Source: Puniceicoccales bacterium
GTDB lineage: Bacteria; Verrucomicrobiota; Verrucomicrobiia; Opitutales; JAIRKQ01
Reading direction: 5' to 3'
DNA: 39,624 nt
Assembly (NCBI GenBank): GCA_031268175.1
Contig: JAIRXR010000002.1
Location: 1-39,624 of the forward strand
The notes below the pieces were generated by a model, which was not told where the DNA came from, ran no database searches, and saw only the letters and a program-made list of their open reading frames with translations. Positions 1 to 8,274 of this stretch are shown here, piece after piece (the first letter of the stretch is position 1; each line of letters begins with the position of its first letter). Made by a program: the position numbers and the translations under genes.

Positions 1-119
1 CGAAGAGTGAAACCTCACAAAAGCGCAATCTTCTAATTTTCGTATCCGCCCATAGCGTTTCCCCATTCGGGGAACAAAAAATAAACAAAGATCATTCCCT
101 ATGAATTCATTGCTACGCG
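1..119. repeat. Left copy of a 119-bp perfect terminal inverted repeat
   Basis: These 119 bases are the exact reverse complement of the last 119 bases of the window; the match ends sharply at the 120th base. The repeat starts 7 bases after the cutA stop codon when read outward. It contains a hairpin with a 6-bp stem (TTCCCC/GGGGAA, 59-74) beside an A-rich run. No open reading frame in it is convincing. A repeat placed exactly at both sequence ends suggests the contig stops where a longer dispersed inverted repeat begins, although a true linear-replicon terminus cannot be excluded from the sequence. Confidence 0.95.
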
Positions 120-126
120 ACGAGAT

Positions 127-444
127 CTATTCCGAGGAAACCCCTATCCAGTGCAGGTACTCTGGCAATCCGCCGATGATCGGAATTTGAATGATTTCCG
201 GAATTTTGTAGCCATGGTTTGCTACGATGAATTCGGAAAGTTTGGCGCACGCATCGACCGTGGTTTTTATGATCAAAAGGTGCTCGTCGCCCCGTTCCAC
301 CTTGCCCATCCAGCGATAAAAACTTCTCACGCCGTACGTCTGAACGCACGCCGCCAATTTTTCTTCGACGATGCGCCTGGCCAAATCCTCGGCGCGCCGT
401 CTGGATTCAACCGTAGTCAAAACGACTGCATAGCCACTTGCCAT
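127..444 (-). CDS. cutA: CutA-family divalent-cation tolerance protein
   Basis: This 105-residue protein matches the CutA family in length and pattern: an N-terminal VVLTTVESRRRAEDLAR strand-helix, the AACVQ segment, FYRWMGKVERGDEHLLIIKT in the middle, and the C-terminal KIPEI.Q.PI.GG..EYL.W region. CutA proteins form very stable trimers with a ferredoxin-like fold and are linked to copper and divalent-cation tolerance, but their biochemical role is unsettled. I chose the ATG at 444 because it gives the usual family length; a GTG at 474 in the same frame would add 10 residues. The gene is last in the sodA-gmhA-cutA run, 57 bases after gmhA, and ends 7 bases before the terminal repeat. Confidence 0.9.
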   Translation of the reverse strand: MASGYAVVLTTVESRRRAEDLARRIVEEKLAACVQTYGVRSFYRWMGKVERGDEHLLIIKTTVDACAKLSEFIVANHGYKIPEIIQIPIIGGLPEYLHWIGVSSE

Positions 445-501
445 GGAATCACCGAGGGTCGCGCAGGCGATCACCGAGGGCGAAAAAATTGCCCACGACG
501 C

Positions 502-1113
502 CTAGCCGAAAAATGTTTGTTCGAGCATGAGACATAGGGTGTGGTAAATCGGCAGGTGCAATTCCTGTATTTTGAACGTTTCCGATTCCGGCGCCTTCAG
601 GCAAATGTCGCAGTGCTGCGCCAGCAAACCACCGGTTATTCCGGTCAATCCGACAATGCACATGCCCTTCGCTCTGGCAACGGTTGCCGCTAGGATGGCA
701 TTCTTCGCATTTCCGGAAGTGGAAATGCACAGCAAAACATCACCGCGCTGCCCGAGACCATACACCAGCTGCGCGAAGCAATACCTAGGGTCGCAATCAT
801 TGGCATAGGCGGTGCCTATCGCCACCATGTCTGGCAGTGAGATCGCCGGCAGCGCGCCCTGCAAATTATCGGCAATTTCATCCCCAACGGCGGAGCGCAC
901 ATCCGCGTCGATTCTGCGCTTCACGCGGAAACTCTTCAGCAGTTCCCCGACTATGTGCCCGGAATCCGATGCACTGCCACCGTTGCCACAGACGAGCAAC
1001 TTTCCACCACCACCGAACGCGGTCGCGATGGCATCGTGCGCCGCTCCAATAGCATCTCTGCAGACCGCCAACTGCGGATATCTTTTCAAGCAATCGGACA
1101 GGTAATCATACAT
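502..1113 (-). CDS. gmhA: Phosphoheptose isomerase (SIS domain)
   Basis: The 203-residue protein is a single SIS domain with the phosphosugar-binding signature CGNGGSASDSGHIVGEL near residue 40 and the second Ser/Thr-rich loop CISTSGNAKN near residue 120. GmhA converts sedoheptulose 7-phosphate to D-glycero-heptose 7-phosphate, the first step of the ADP-heptose pathway for the LPS inner core, so its presence implies an LPS-bearing outer membrane. A TTG at 1149 would add 12 residues and overlap sodA by 44 bases. The ATG at 1113 gives an 8-base overlap with the sodA stop and a normal length, so I prefer it. Other SIS enzymes such as DiaA are close relatives, and the substrate assignment rests on the overall pattern. 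Confidence 0.85.
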   Translation of the reverse strand: MYDYLSDCLKRYPQLAVCRDAIGAAHDAIATAFGGGGKLLVCGNGGSASDSGHIVGELLKSFRVKRRIDADVRSAVGDEIADNLQGALPAISLPDMVAIGTAYANDCDPRYCFAQLVYGLGQRGDVLLCISTSGNAKNAILAATVARAKGMCIVGLTGITGGLLAQHCDICLKAPESETFKIQELHLPIYHTLCLMLEQTFFG

Positions 1114-1753
1114 GGAAACCACCGGTAGCCGATTCGTAATACTTTGCAACCGTATTCCAGTTGAGAATCTTCCAAAAATTTTTCACGTATTCGCCCCTGC
1201 GGTTATTGTACTTCAAGTAGTACGCGTGCTCCCACAAGTCCAGCGTCAGAATCGGCGTGCCCAATCTCTCCGCATACCCGACCATATTCGGAGAATCGTG
1301 GTTTAGTGTCGAGCACACGAATAGTTCACCGGCCCAATCGATGCACAGCCACGTCCATCCGCTACCGAAGTGCGCCATGGCAGATTTTTCAAAGGCATCT
1401 TTGAATCCCTGCAGAGACCCGAATGCTTTTTCCGTGGCAGCCAGTAGCGCGCCCGCGGGAAAATCTCCGCCATTTGGGATGATCACCGTCCAAAATAGGG
1501 CGTGGTTGTGATGGCCCCCTCCGTTGAATTTCGCTGCGCCAATGCGGTCCTGTGGCCATGGCAATCGCTGTACATTGGCGACGAATTCACCGATTGACTC
1601 GCCGCCGACATATCCCATTTGGTCCAGCAGGGCATTCAGATTGTTTACGTAAGTTGCATGGTGCTTGCCATGGTGCAATTCCATTGTTTTCGCATCGATG
1701 TGCGGCTCGAAAGCATCGTAGGTGTACGGAAGTTCTGGAAGTTCGTAGCGCAT
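1106..1753 (-). CDS. sodA: Superoxide dismutase, Mn/Fe family
   Basis: This 215-residue protein is a complete Fe/Mn superoxide dismutase. The four metal ligands are visible as His27 (in ELHHGKHH), His84 (NHALFW), Asp172 and His176 (DLWEHAYYL), with the gateway Tyr35. The FNGGGHHNH segment (76-84) resembles Mn-type rather than Fe-type enzymes, so I use sodA, although metal preference cannot be settled from sequence alone. It removes superoxide in the cytoplasm. It is the first gene of the sodA-gmhA-cutA run and overlaps gmhA by 8 bases. No strong Shine-Dalgarno precedes the ATG. A TTGACT (1787-1792, complement) lies upstream but I see no good -10 at the right spacing. Confidence 0.95.
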   Translation of the reverse strand: MRYELPELPYTYDAFEPHIDAKTMELHHGKHHATYVNNLNALLDQMGYVGGESIGEFVANVQRLPWPQDRIGAAKFNGGGHHNHALFWTVIIPNGGDFPAGALLAATEKAFGSLQGFKDAFEKSAMAHFGSGWTWLCIDWAGELFVCSTLNHDSPNMVGYAERLGTPILTLDLWEHAYYLKYNNRRGEYVKNFWKILNWNTVAKYYESATGGFHV

Positions 1754-1888
1754 AGTCGTGCTCTGTGTACGATTTTTTTGTGCAGAGTCAACGGCATGGA
1801 GAACTCACGGAGAAAAAGACGCGTCGACATGGACTTGACTGATTTGCCGGGTCATCTTAACAAAATGCTTGCCAACCGGGAGTGCTAA

Positions 1889-1894
1889 TATACT
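1889..1894 (+). promoter_or_regulatory. -10 element (TATACT) for tRNA-Glu
   Basis: TATACT matches the bacterial -10 consensus at five of six positions and ends 13 bases before the first base of tRNA-Glu, the expected distance for a start just upstream of the tRNA. The -35 region (around 1866-1871, TGCTTG) is weak. Confidence 0.55.
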
Positions 1895-1907
1895 GCTTTA
1901 ATTGTTG

Positions 1908-1982
1908 GTCCCGTTCGTCTAGCGGTTAGGACTCAGGATTTTCATTCCTGCAACAGGGGTTCGATTCCCCTACGGGGCGCCA
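1908..1982 (+). tRNA. tRNA-Glu (anticodon TTC)
   Basis: The cloverleaf folds fully: acceptor GTCCCGT pairs with ACGGGGC with one G-T wobble, the anticodon stem CAGGA/TCCTG surrounds TTC, and the T arm is AGGGG-TTCGATT-CCCCT. The discriminator is G and the CCA end is encoded (1980-1982). The sequence closely follows the bacterial tRNA-Glu consensus. Confidence 0.97.
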
Positions 1983-2032
1983 GCGGGTTGGCAATTGCCG
2001 GATTTTACTTGGTAATTTGCGGTATCGAACCG

Positions 2033-3823
2033 CTAGGCATTCGCCGCATCCACGGTCGTTTTTATGTGCAGCTCGCGCAGTTGTCTTTCACTGGCTTTAC
2101 ACGGTGCCTGCGCCATCAGATCAATGCCGCGCTGCGTCTTCGGGAACGCAATGACGTCGCGTATGCTCGTCGTCCCGCACAGCAGCGCAGCGATCCTGTC
2201 AAATCCGAGCGCGATCCCGCCGTGGGGGGGAGCCCCGAATCTGAATGCTCTAAGCATGTAGCCGAACCTATCGCTGACCAAATTTTCCGGAATCTTCAGT
2301 ATTTCCTTGAACACGTATTCCTGCAACTGCGGTTGGTGGATGCGCATGCTCCCGCCACCAAGTTCCGTCCCGTTCAGGACGATGTCGTAGTGCTGTCCGC
2401 GCACGGCTTGCGGGTTCGTCTTTAGCAGATCGATGTCTTCGGGAACGGGTGCGGTAAACGGATGGTGCGTCGCAACGAAGCGCCCCTGCTCTTCATCGAA
2501 TGTCATTAGTGGAAAATCCACAACCCATAGAAAATTTAGTGCATCCGGAGCGATAGTCATCTTGCCCTTTGCCACCGCCAGATCGCGGCATTCCAAGCGA
2601 ATTCTTCCAAGAACTGCGCATGCCCGCTCCCAGGTATCCGCTGCGAAGAAGACAATATCACCATCTTCCATGGCCAATTCCTCTGCGAGCGCGGCCTTTT
2701 CACGGTTCGATAGGAATTTTAAAATCGGGGATTTCCACTGGCCGTTTTCCACCTTGATGTATGCGAGTCCCTTGGCGCCGAGCGCTCTGGCAACCGTTTC
2801 CAGCGAATTCATCTCCCCCTGTGAAATTTCCGCGAGGCCCTTTCCGTTGAAAGCCTTTACGCACCCACCGGCGGCTACCGCCGAGGAAAATACTTTAAAA
2901 TCCGATTTGCCAAGCGCATTTGAAAAGTCGTGAATTTCCATGGCAAACCTCGTGTCCGGCTTATCGGACCCGAAGCGGCTCATGGCGTCCTCGAACGGCA
3001 GGCGTATGAACGGTGTTTCAATGTCTATGCCGCGCGCTTCCTTCCAGATTGCTTTCAGCATGCCCTCGACTAGGGCATACATATCCCCACGATCGACGAA
3101 GGACATCTCCAGATCCACCTGCGTAAATTCCAGCTGCCTGTCGGCGCGGAGATCTTCGTCGCGGAAGCATCTGGCGAAGGAATAGTATCTTTCGACGCCG
3201 GCAACCATCAGCATCTGCTTGTACTGTTGCGGGGACTGGGCAAGGGCGTACATGGCACCTGGATTTAGGCGACTCGGTACCAAAAACTCGCGCGCACCTT
3301 CGGGCGTCGTCTTGAACAAATATGGAGTCTCTATTTCAAGAAATCCGGCCCCATTCAGGTAATTTCTGGTGGCGCACATGGCGCTGTGGCGAATGCGCAG
3401 CCTCTGGAAACTCTTCGGCCGTCGCAGATCCAAATAGCGATAGGTGAGGCGCAGATCTTCACCGACGCTGTCCACCTTGCCGTCGGTCAGTGGAAACGGA
3501 AGAACGTCGCAGATGTTGTGAATTATCAGATCTTCGACGGTTACCTCTATTTCGCCGGTCGCTATTCTGCCATTCGCCGTATCAGCCGGCCGCGCAGCGA
3601 CTATGCCACGGGCTTCGATTACGGACTCATCGCGCAGCGAACGCACGTCTCCGAGATTTCCGCTGCTTGGATCACACACAAGCTGCGTAATCCCCTCCCT
3701 GTCGCGTAGGTCTATGAAGAATAGGCCACCGTGGTCTCTGATGGCGTGCACCCAACCTATGAGCCTCACTTTCTCTCCGACGTTCTTCGCGGTCAACTCA
3801 TTGCAGTGGTGCGTCCTTTTCAT
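2033..3823 (-). CDS. aspS: Aspartyl-tRNA synthetase
   Basis: At 596 residues this is a full bacterial-type class IIb AspRS. In order it has an N-terminal OB-fold (about 1-110, with IGWVHAIRDHGGLFFIDLRD), the class II core with YALAQSPQQYKQMLM and FRDEDLRADRQLEFTQ, the bacterial GAD insertion (about 290-415), and the C-terminal motif 3 with GGGSMRIH and GAPPHGGIALGFDR. It charges tRNA-Asp in the cytoplasm. The start ATG at 3823 follows a GAAGG Shine-Dalgarno at suitable spacing. The gene is transcribed away from the tyrP-like permease. Whether the enzyme is discriminating, or also charges tRNA-Asn, cannot be judged here. Confidence 0.98.
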   Translation of the reverse strand: MKRTHHCNELTAKNVGEKVRLIGWVHAIRDHGGLFFIDLRDREGITQLVCDPSSGNLGDVRSLRDESVIEARGIVAARPADTANGRIATGEIEVTVEDLIIHNICDVLPFPLTDGKVDSVGEDLRLTYRYLDLRRPKSFQRLRIRHSAMCATRNYLNGAGFLEIETPYLFKTTPEGAREFLVPSRLNPGAMYALAQSPQQYKQMLMVAGVERYYSFARCFRDEDLRADRQLEFTQVDLEMSFVDRGDMYALVEGMLKAIWKEARGIDIETPFIRLPFEDAMSRFGSDKPDTRFAMEIHDFSNALGKSDFKVFSSAVAAGGCVKAFNGKGLAEISQGEMNSLETVARALGAKGLAYIKVENGQWKSPILKFLSNREKAALAEELAMEDGDIVFFAADTWERACAVLGRIRLECRDLAVAKGKMTIAPDALNFLWVVDFPLMTFDEEQGRFVATHHPFTAPVPEDIDLLKTNPQAVRGQHYDIVLNGTELGGGSMRIHQPQLQEYVFKEILKIPENLVSDRFGYMLRAFRFGAPPHGGIALGFDRIAALLCGTTSIRDVIAFPKTQRGIDLMAQAPCKASERQLRELHIKTTVDAANA

Positions 3824-4089
3824 CCTTCTACCTTCCCGATGAAATATCTTGGTGGCATCCTTTCAAGACAATTGTCGCAAGCTTGCCAATAATTTTTTAG
3901 AAAGGTGTTGACTGTAAAAATATTTTTCTTCCCCTGGTAGACAATATGTTACATCCGGCGCCACGACCATGCTATTATTGCGGTTGCGCTTGCGGCCGTG
4001 TCATGGGGTAACATTTTTTACTATCTCACACGGTAAACACCGGTGAGAAGTCTTGTCCGTGTTTGCCGTGCAGAATTACTGGAACGACT
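3824..4089. other. Divergent intergenic region between aspS and the permease
   Basis: This 266-base AT-rich gap must carry promoters for both flanking genes. On the plus strand there is a TTGACT (near 3908) and a TATTAT (near 3973), but no pair has good spacing, so I do not call a specific promoter. No open frame looks coding. Confidence 0.4.
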
Positions 4090-5253
4090 ATGAAAACGCG
4101 GAATGAAAAACTAACGGCCGGAAGCTTCGGCCAATGGAGGCGGTTTTTGGTGGTCGTGCTCTTCGTCGCTGGCAATGCCATAGGCGCCAGCGTGCTTGGG
4201 TTGCCCATCGTCATGCGCAGCGCGGGTTTTGTCCCGGCGTGTGCGGCATGCCTGCTCATGAGCCTGGTAATGGCCTACGCGGAGCTGCTGCTGGCACGGC
4301 TGTTCATGGAATCGGGCGCCAGCGACTTACCGGGCATGTTTAAGACCAAACTCGGGCCGCTGGGAGCAGCACTGTTCAACTGCAGCTATTTCGTACTGTT
4401 CTTTTGTTTGCTCGTGGCCTACTGGGCTGGAACGCGTGCGATATTCGGCGCATTTTCACTGGGTAACGCTGCGCTGTGGTTGACAATTTGCGCCATAGCC
4501 TGCTGCCTGATTTTTGACTTTCGCGCCGCAGGCCCAATAAATACGCTGCTGACGGTGGGCTTGCTGCTATCCTTCGCATGCCTTGGGCTAAAAACATTTG
4601 CCTGCCACGGTGGAAATCTCATGGAAACGATAAATTTTCGCGCCGCCGCCGCCGCCCTGCCAATCGTGATATGCAGCTACTGCTTTCACGGCGCAATTCC
4701 ACTGATTTGCCATCAGCTCAACTGCGATAGAAAAATGATAGGCGCGGCTGTAATCTGCGGCATATTTTTCCCGCTGATGTTTAACCTATGCATTCTGTTC
4801 GTTGGATTTAGGGTTCTATCGGCCAGCGACCTCGCCGAGGGTGCTGCCAACGGGTGGCCACTCTTCGTGGCTCTGGCTAACAAATTGTCGGCCAAGTCGT
4901 TTTTTCTACTCGGCAATTTATTTTCAATCTTTGCCATTCTATCTTCGCTCGTTGGGGTGACAACGACGATGAAAGGTGCCGTAGCCGACATCTGTGGTAG
5001 TCGCAAAAAAACGTCAGCGTTCATCGAATTCGCCGTGATCTTGCTGCTGCCGCTCTCCGTTGCGATTTACTGCCCGAAAATCTTCATCAGCACGCTGGAA
5101 TTTTCCGGAGGCATACTATCCAATCTCATGGTTGGCATACTGCCGCTCGCTGCGCTAATAAGAGCAAAGGCTATGAACTGGAAATATGCACTCCTGCTCG
5201 CGTTATTCGTCAACATATTCTGCCTGGAATTGGCGAAATTGATCGCGCACTAG
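4090..5253 (+). CDS. tyrP: Aromatic amino acid permease, TyrP/Mtr (HAAAP) family
   Basis: The 387-residue protein is almost entirely hydrophobic, with about 11 membrane segments. It begins with the family hallmark GNAIGASVLGLP (residues 28-39) in the first helix and shows the SYCFHGAIPLICHQL stretch in the middle. HAAAP carriers import tyrosine, tryptophan or phenylalanine with protons across the inner membrane. Chlamydiae carry TyrP homologues, so it fits an organism that draws amino acids from a host. The frame is open to a TTG at 4063, but the ATG at 4090 gives the normal N-terminus. Which aromatic amino acid it carries is not evident. Confidence 0.85.
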   Translation: MKTRNEKLTAGSFGQWRRFLVVVLFVAGNAIGASVLGLPIVMRSAGFVPACAACLLMSLVMAYAELLLARLFMESGASDLPGMFKTKLGPLGAALFNCSYFVLFFCLLVAYWAGTRAIFGAFSLGNAALWLTICAIACCLIFDFRAAGPINTLLTVGLLLSFACLGLKTFACHGGNLMETINFRAAAAALPIVICSYCFHGAIPLICHQLNCDRKMIGAAVICGIFFPLMFNLCILFVGFRVLSASDLAEGAANGWPLFVALANKLSAKSFFLLGNLFSIFAILSSLVGVTTTMKGAVADICGSRKKTSAFIEFAVILLLPLSVAIYCPKIFISTLEFSGGILSNLMVGILPLAALIRAKAMNWKYALLLALFVNIFCLELAKLIAH

Positions 5254-5257
5254 CTCA

Positions 5258-5286
5258 GGATTGGAGCGCCATATGGCGCGGAATCC
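5258..5286 (+). terminator. Hairpin after the permease gene
   Basis: GCGCCATATGGCGC (5266-5279) is a perfect palindrome, extended by GGATT/AATCC outer pairing. It begins 4 bases after the tyrP stop. The nearest T-run (about 5299-5304) is too far for a textbook intrinsic terminator, so this may instead protect the 3' end. Confidence 0.4.
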
Positions 5287-5327
5287 GAGTGCGGAGAAAT
5301 TTTTACACGGGCCCTTTGATTTTTTGA

Positions 5328-5355
5328 TTGTAAAAAAATGAAAAGCGCGTACAAT
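5328..5355 (+). promoter_or_regulatory. Promoter for the AlgH-family gene
   Basis: A TACAAT -10 (5350-5355, five of six consensus bases) lies 16 bases after TTGTAA (5328-5333), with a TTGATT at 5324-5329 as an alternative -35. The -10 ends only 10 bases before the ATG at 5366, which would give a nearly leaderless transcript. Confidence 0.5.
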
Positions 5356-5365
5356 TACGCGGCCT

Positions 5366-5914
5366 ATGAAAAAACGTCCATTTTCCTCCCGGCGCAGTAA
5401 AATAGCCGGGACCCTGGGGGGAAAGACGCTCATAGCACACCCACTGCTGGACGAAGAACAATTCAACAAAACATTGCTGTTCATCGAATCTGACACGGGC
5501 AGCGGCGCTACGGGGATAATACTGAACCGGCCGCTCAATGTTATGCTGAAAGCGCTCGGGAAGCAATTTGAAAATTTGCCCGTGAGCAACACTCCGGTGT
5601 ACCACGGCGGGATGGACTGTGAAACGACGGTTATGCTGACGGCGTGGATTTTCGACTACGAGAAGAGTGTTTTCGAAATCTACTACACGCTGGACGGCGA
5701 CGAAGCAACCGAACTTCTGGAGACAAAAAAAAATATACAGCTGCGCGCGTTTCTCGGCTACTGCGACTTCGATGCCACCATCTACGACGACATAGAAAAG
5801 GGCCTATGGATTGTCGGCGACGCAAAAAAACTATTCGGATCACAGAAGCATACGGAAAATCTTTGGCAGGCCATGCTGCTGAACGAAAACCCGAATGCCC
5901 TAGTCTACAAGTGA
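5366..5914 (+). CDS. AlgH/YqgE (UPF0301) family protein
   Basis: This 182-residue protein has the typical UPF0301 order: a start near IAGTLGGKTLIAHPLLDEEQF, then KTLLFIESDTGSGATGIILNRPL, the PVYHGG turn, and the C-terminal FLGYCDF, KGLWIVGDA and LWQAMLL blocks. The family is widespread in Gram-negative bacteria. One member is named for an effect on alginate in Pseudomonas, but no molecular activity is established. No Shine-Dalgarno precedes the ATG, and the promoter -10 is so close that the message may be leaderless. Its 3' end overlaps the convergent pseudouridine synthase gene by 15 bases. Confidence 0.9.
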   Translation: MKKRPFSSRRSKIAGTLGGKTLIAHPLLDEEQFNKTLLFIESDTGSGATGIILNRPLNVMLKALGKQFENLPVSNTPVYHGGMDCETTVMLTAWIFDYEKSVFEIYYTLDGDEATELLETKKNIQLRAFLGYCDFDATIYDDIEKGLWIVGDAKKLFGSQKHTENLWQAMLLNENPNALVYK

Positions 5915-6907
5915 TGTCGCCGCGTAAATTTTTTCCGCTGGAATGGAATTTGCCAAGTCGAGCGCATCGCTTTCACGGTGAAAATTTTCGCGCAGCGTGC
6001 GCAAAATGGACAGAAAATCCGCTGGCAGTTGAGCACTAATTGTTGTTTCCACACCGGTGCGCGGATGCTGAAACGCCAGTTCCGCGGCGTGCAGCATTGT
6101 GCGCGGAGGCACGACCAATGGTGAATAATTTTCGCTGTAGCCGTAGGTCATGTCCCCAATAATCGGATGGCGTACGTGCGCCATGTGGACGCGAATTTGG
6201 TGGGTGCGTCCCGTCAAAATGCTAACCTTCAAATGCGAAAATTGTTCCCCGAAAGACTCCAGCGCATGCCAGCGCGTAATGGCCTCCCTTCCTCTGCCAG
6301 TGACAGCCATTTTTGTGCGCACACACCTGTTTCTTCCGACGGGGCATTTAATTTCTCCAAAACTTTTGGCAAACGTTCCGCAGACGATTGTTCGGTACGT
6401 TTTTCTCATTCTACGAGCCGCAAACGCAGCGGATAGCCGCAGATGCGCCACATCAGTCTTTGCGAAAATTATCGCGCCGCTGGTATCCCTATCCAACCTA
6501 TGGACAACGCCGGGACGCAGTTCACCCCCGAGTGCACTTAGTTTGCAGTGCCCCAAAACTCCATCGACGAGCGTTGGAACCGGCGTGCCGCTGCCGGCGT
6601 GAGTAGCGATTCCGGCCGGTTTGTCCACCGCAATCACGTCATCGTCTTCAAACAAAATGGCTAGCGGCATGCGCACCGGCCGCAGGGATGGCCCGTCCGG
6701 AATCAGCGGGCTAATTTTCACCAATTCCCCGCCACGCAGGACGTATTTCGCAGGAACTACCACGCCGTTGCTTTTGACGAGCCCAACGGCAAATGATTTC
6801 TGAATTTGCGTGCGGCTAATGCTTTGAAATTTTGTGCTCAAAAACTTGTCGATTCTCTGCCCAACTGCGTCGCCGGTGGCGACGAATTCCACTTCCTCTC
6901 CTATCAT
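5900..6907 (-). CDS. RluA/RluD-family RNA pseudouridine synthase
   Basis: The 335-residue protein has an N-terminal S4 RNA-binding domain (about 15-65, with RIDKFLSTKFQSISRTQIQK) and an RluA-type catalytic domain with HRLDRDTSG at 136-144, whose Asp139 is the catalytic residue. DKPAGIATHAG near 95 and TGRTHQIRVHMAHV near 245 are further family blocks. It isomerises uridine in rRNA or tRNA. The S4 domain suggests the RluC/RluD branch, but the target sites cannot be assigned. The ATG overlaps the stop of the Ppx/GppA gene by 4 bases, so the two are translationally coupled. Confidence 0.92.
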   Translation of the reverse strand: MIGEEVEFVATGDAVGQRIDKFLSTKFQSISRTQIQKSFAVGLVKSNGVVVPAKYVLRGGELVKISPLIPDGPSLRPVRMPLAILFEDDDVIAVDKPAGIATHAGSGTPVPTLVDGVLGHCKLSALGGELRPGVVHRLDRDTSGAIIFAKTDVAHLRLSAAFAARRMRKTYRTIVCGTFAKSFGEIKCPVGRNRCVRTKMAVTGRGREAITRWHALESFGEQFSHLKVSILTGRTHQIRVHMAHVRHPIIGDMTYGYSENYSPLVVPPRTMLHAAELAFQHPRTGVETTISAQLPADFLSILRTLRENFHRESDALDLANSIPAEKIYAATSLVD

Positions 6908-7776
6908 TTCAGTGTACTAAAAAAATCTAGTGCAAGGCTCATGCGCAGGGTAACATTACTCAAAAATAATTTCTCAGCGCCGAGTGATTCCATAAGCTTT
7001 AGCACGACCAGCAGACCAAATGGGAAAATATCAACTCGCGCCTTGGACACACCAAATTCCACACGCTCTTTCTCGGTCATGTGCTCCAGTGTGTGAAACA
7101 ATGATTTTAGCTCGACGTAGCCAAGGGAGTTTCCCATCTTTCCGTTTATGAGTAGACTTGCCACACGCAGCGTACCACCGATGCCGACAAGCGAACATTC
7201 GGAAATTTCGCAGGCGGATAGCGGCAGAGGGACAAAAGCATTCGCAATGAAGCTCTCCGCCTTTGCAAAATCGCCCGTTTGACTGAGATCGATGGCGCTA
7301 ATGGACAGACTCCAAACATCCCTGACCACACCGTCGAATTTCACAATTTCCATGCTTCCGCATCCGACGTCAAAGGATATGAATTTATTCATCCCCGTGG
7401 CCATGTGCACGCCATTTGCAACCAGCGTTGCCTCTTTCGTTCCGCTGATTGCGTGCAAATCGATGGCAAATTTTTCAAAAATCTTCCTCTGCAATGTCAA
7501 AAAATTCGGCGCTCTTCTGGCCGCCTGTGTGGCAACGGCGACGATCTTCTTTGCGCGGTGCGACCTTGCCAGCGACAGGGCGTTGGAGAAAAAGCCCATG
7601 GTTATTCCGATTTTCTTTTCGGAAATGCTGGCCCCTATTTTTTGGCACAGCCTGAACCCGCGCACGATCTCCGATACGGATTTTATTTTTTCGCCAACTT
7701 TCTCGAATACGGAGACCTTCATTGATCCGCTTCCGATGTCGATGACTGCCATGCGATCGTGCACAAATTCTTCCAT
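6904..7776 (-). CDS. Ppx/GppA-family phosphatase
   Basis: This 290-residue protein has the actin-like N-terminal domain of exopolyphosphatase/GppA proteins: MAVIDIGSGSMKVSVFE at residues 9-25, VATQAARRAPN near 92, and the ISFDVGCGSMEIVKFD phosphate-binding strand-turn near 134. It contains only the roughly 300-residue Ppx/GppA core and lacks the C-terminal HD-like half of E. coli Ppx. Such proteins hydrolyse polyphosphate or pppGpp; substrate is unknown here. The start ATG at 7776 follows a good GGGAGG Shine-Dalgarno. It is upstream of and overlaps the pseudouridine synthase gene. Confidence 0.85.
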   Translation of the reverse strand: MEEFVHDRMAVIDIGSGSMKVSVFEKVGEKIKSVSEIVRGFRLCQKIGASISEKKIGITMGFFSNALSLARSHRAKKIVAVATQAARRAPNFLTLQRKIFEKFAIDLHAISGTKEATLVANGVHMATGMNKFISFDVGCGSMEIVKFDGVVRDVWSLSISAIDLSQTGDFAKAESFIANAFVPLPLSACEISECSLVGIGGTLRVASLLINGKMGNSLGYVELKSLFHTLEHMTEKERVEFGVSKARVDIFPFGLLVVLKLMESLGAEKLFLSNVTLRMSLALDFFSTLK

Positions 7777-7873
7777 GCCAAGCCTCCCTGGCTATAATTT
7801 GTTTTACAAAAGTCAAACACGACTTTGGCTGCAGTCGTGGCCACGCGCTGGCTATGCAGCGTCTGGCGATTCA

Positions 7874-7950
7874 TGGTCGGGGCGGCCGGATTTGAACCGA
7901 CGACATCCTGCTCCCAAAGCAGGCGCTCTACCAGGCTGAGCTACGCCCCG
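7874..7950 (-). tRNA. tRNA-Pro (anticodon TGG)
   Basis: The minus strand folds with acceptor CGGGGCG/CGCCCCG, an anticodon stem CCTGC/GCAGG around TTTGGGA with TGG in the anticodon position, and a T arm GTTCAAA. Discriminator A and an encoded CCA follow (7874-7877). It sits 25 bases downstream of tRNA-Leu on the same strand, so the two are probably cotranscribed. Confidence 0.96.
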
Positions 7951-7975
7951 CTGGGTCTAAGACCCCAAATCATAC

Positions 7976-8060
7976 TGGTGCTCAGAATGGGACTTGAACC
8001 CATATGCCGCGCGGGCACACGCCCCTCAAGCGTGCGTGTCTACCATTTCACCACCTGAGC
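7976..8060 (-). tRNA. tRNA-Leu (anticodon GAG)
   Basis: An 85-base class II tRNA on the minus strand: acceptor GCTCAGG/TCTGAGC with a G-T pair, D arm with AAATGGTAGACA, anticodon stem CACGC/GCGTG around TTGAGGG (GAG), a long variable arm, T loop TTCAAGT, and encoded CCA. It lies upstream of tRNA-Pro. Confidence 0.95.
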
Positions 8061-8203
8061 GCCAATTTCTCCGCATCAAACGGTTTTTACCCCCAAAATC
8101 AACAAAAAAGATTCTTTGGTGGTTTGCAAAGACTTTGCTTTCCGAGTCACGCTATGAGGCTGCGTGAAGTTTTCCATGCGCCACCTGGACATGCGTCCGA
8201 TCC

Positions 8204-8245
8204 GAAAACAAAACGCCCCCGACAGAACAATGTTACTACCGAGGG
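8204..8245 (-). terminator. Candidate intrinsic terminator after rpsT
   Basis: On the minus strand CCCTCG (8240-8245) can pair with CGGGGG (8216-8221), with a partly self-complementary loop (AACATTGTT). A T-rich tail GTTTTGTTTT follows. It lies about 30 bases beyond the rpsT stop. Confidence 0.5.
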
Positions 8246-8274
8246 CTGGATGGGATTGGGATGGGAGAAATTCT

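Noticed and set aside
57..85. Intrinsic terminator at the window end
   Set aside because: The hairpin has its T-run on the wrong side for transcripts leaving cutA or the MDR gene.
2433..2933. 166-codon plus-strand frame inside aspS
   Set aside because: It lies wholly antisense to conserved AspRS sequence and shows the Ser/Ala/Arg bias of a shadow frame.
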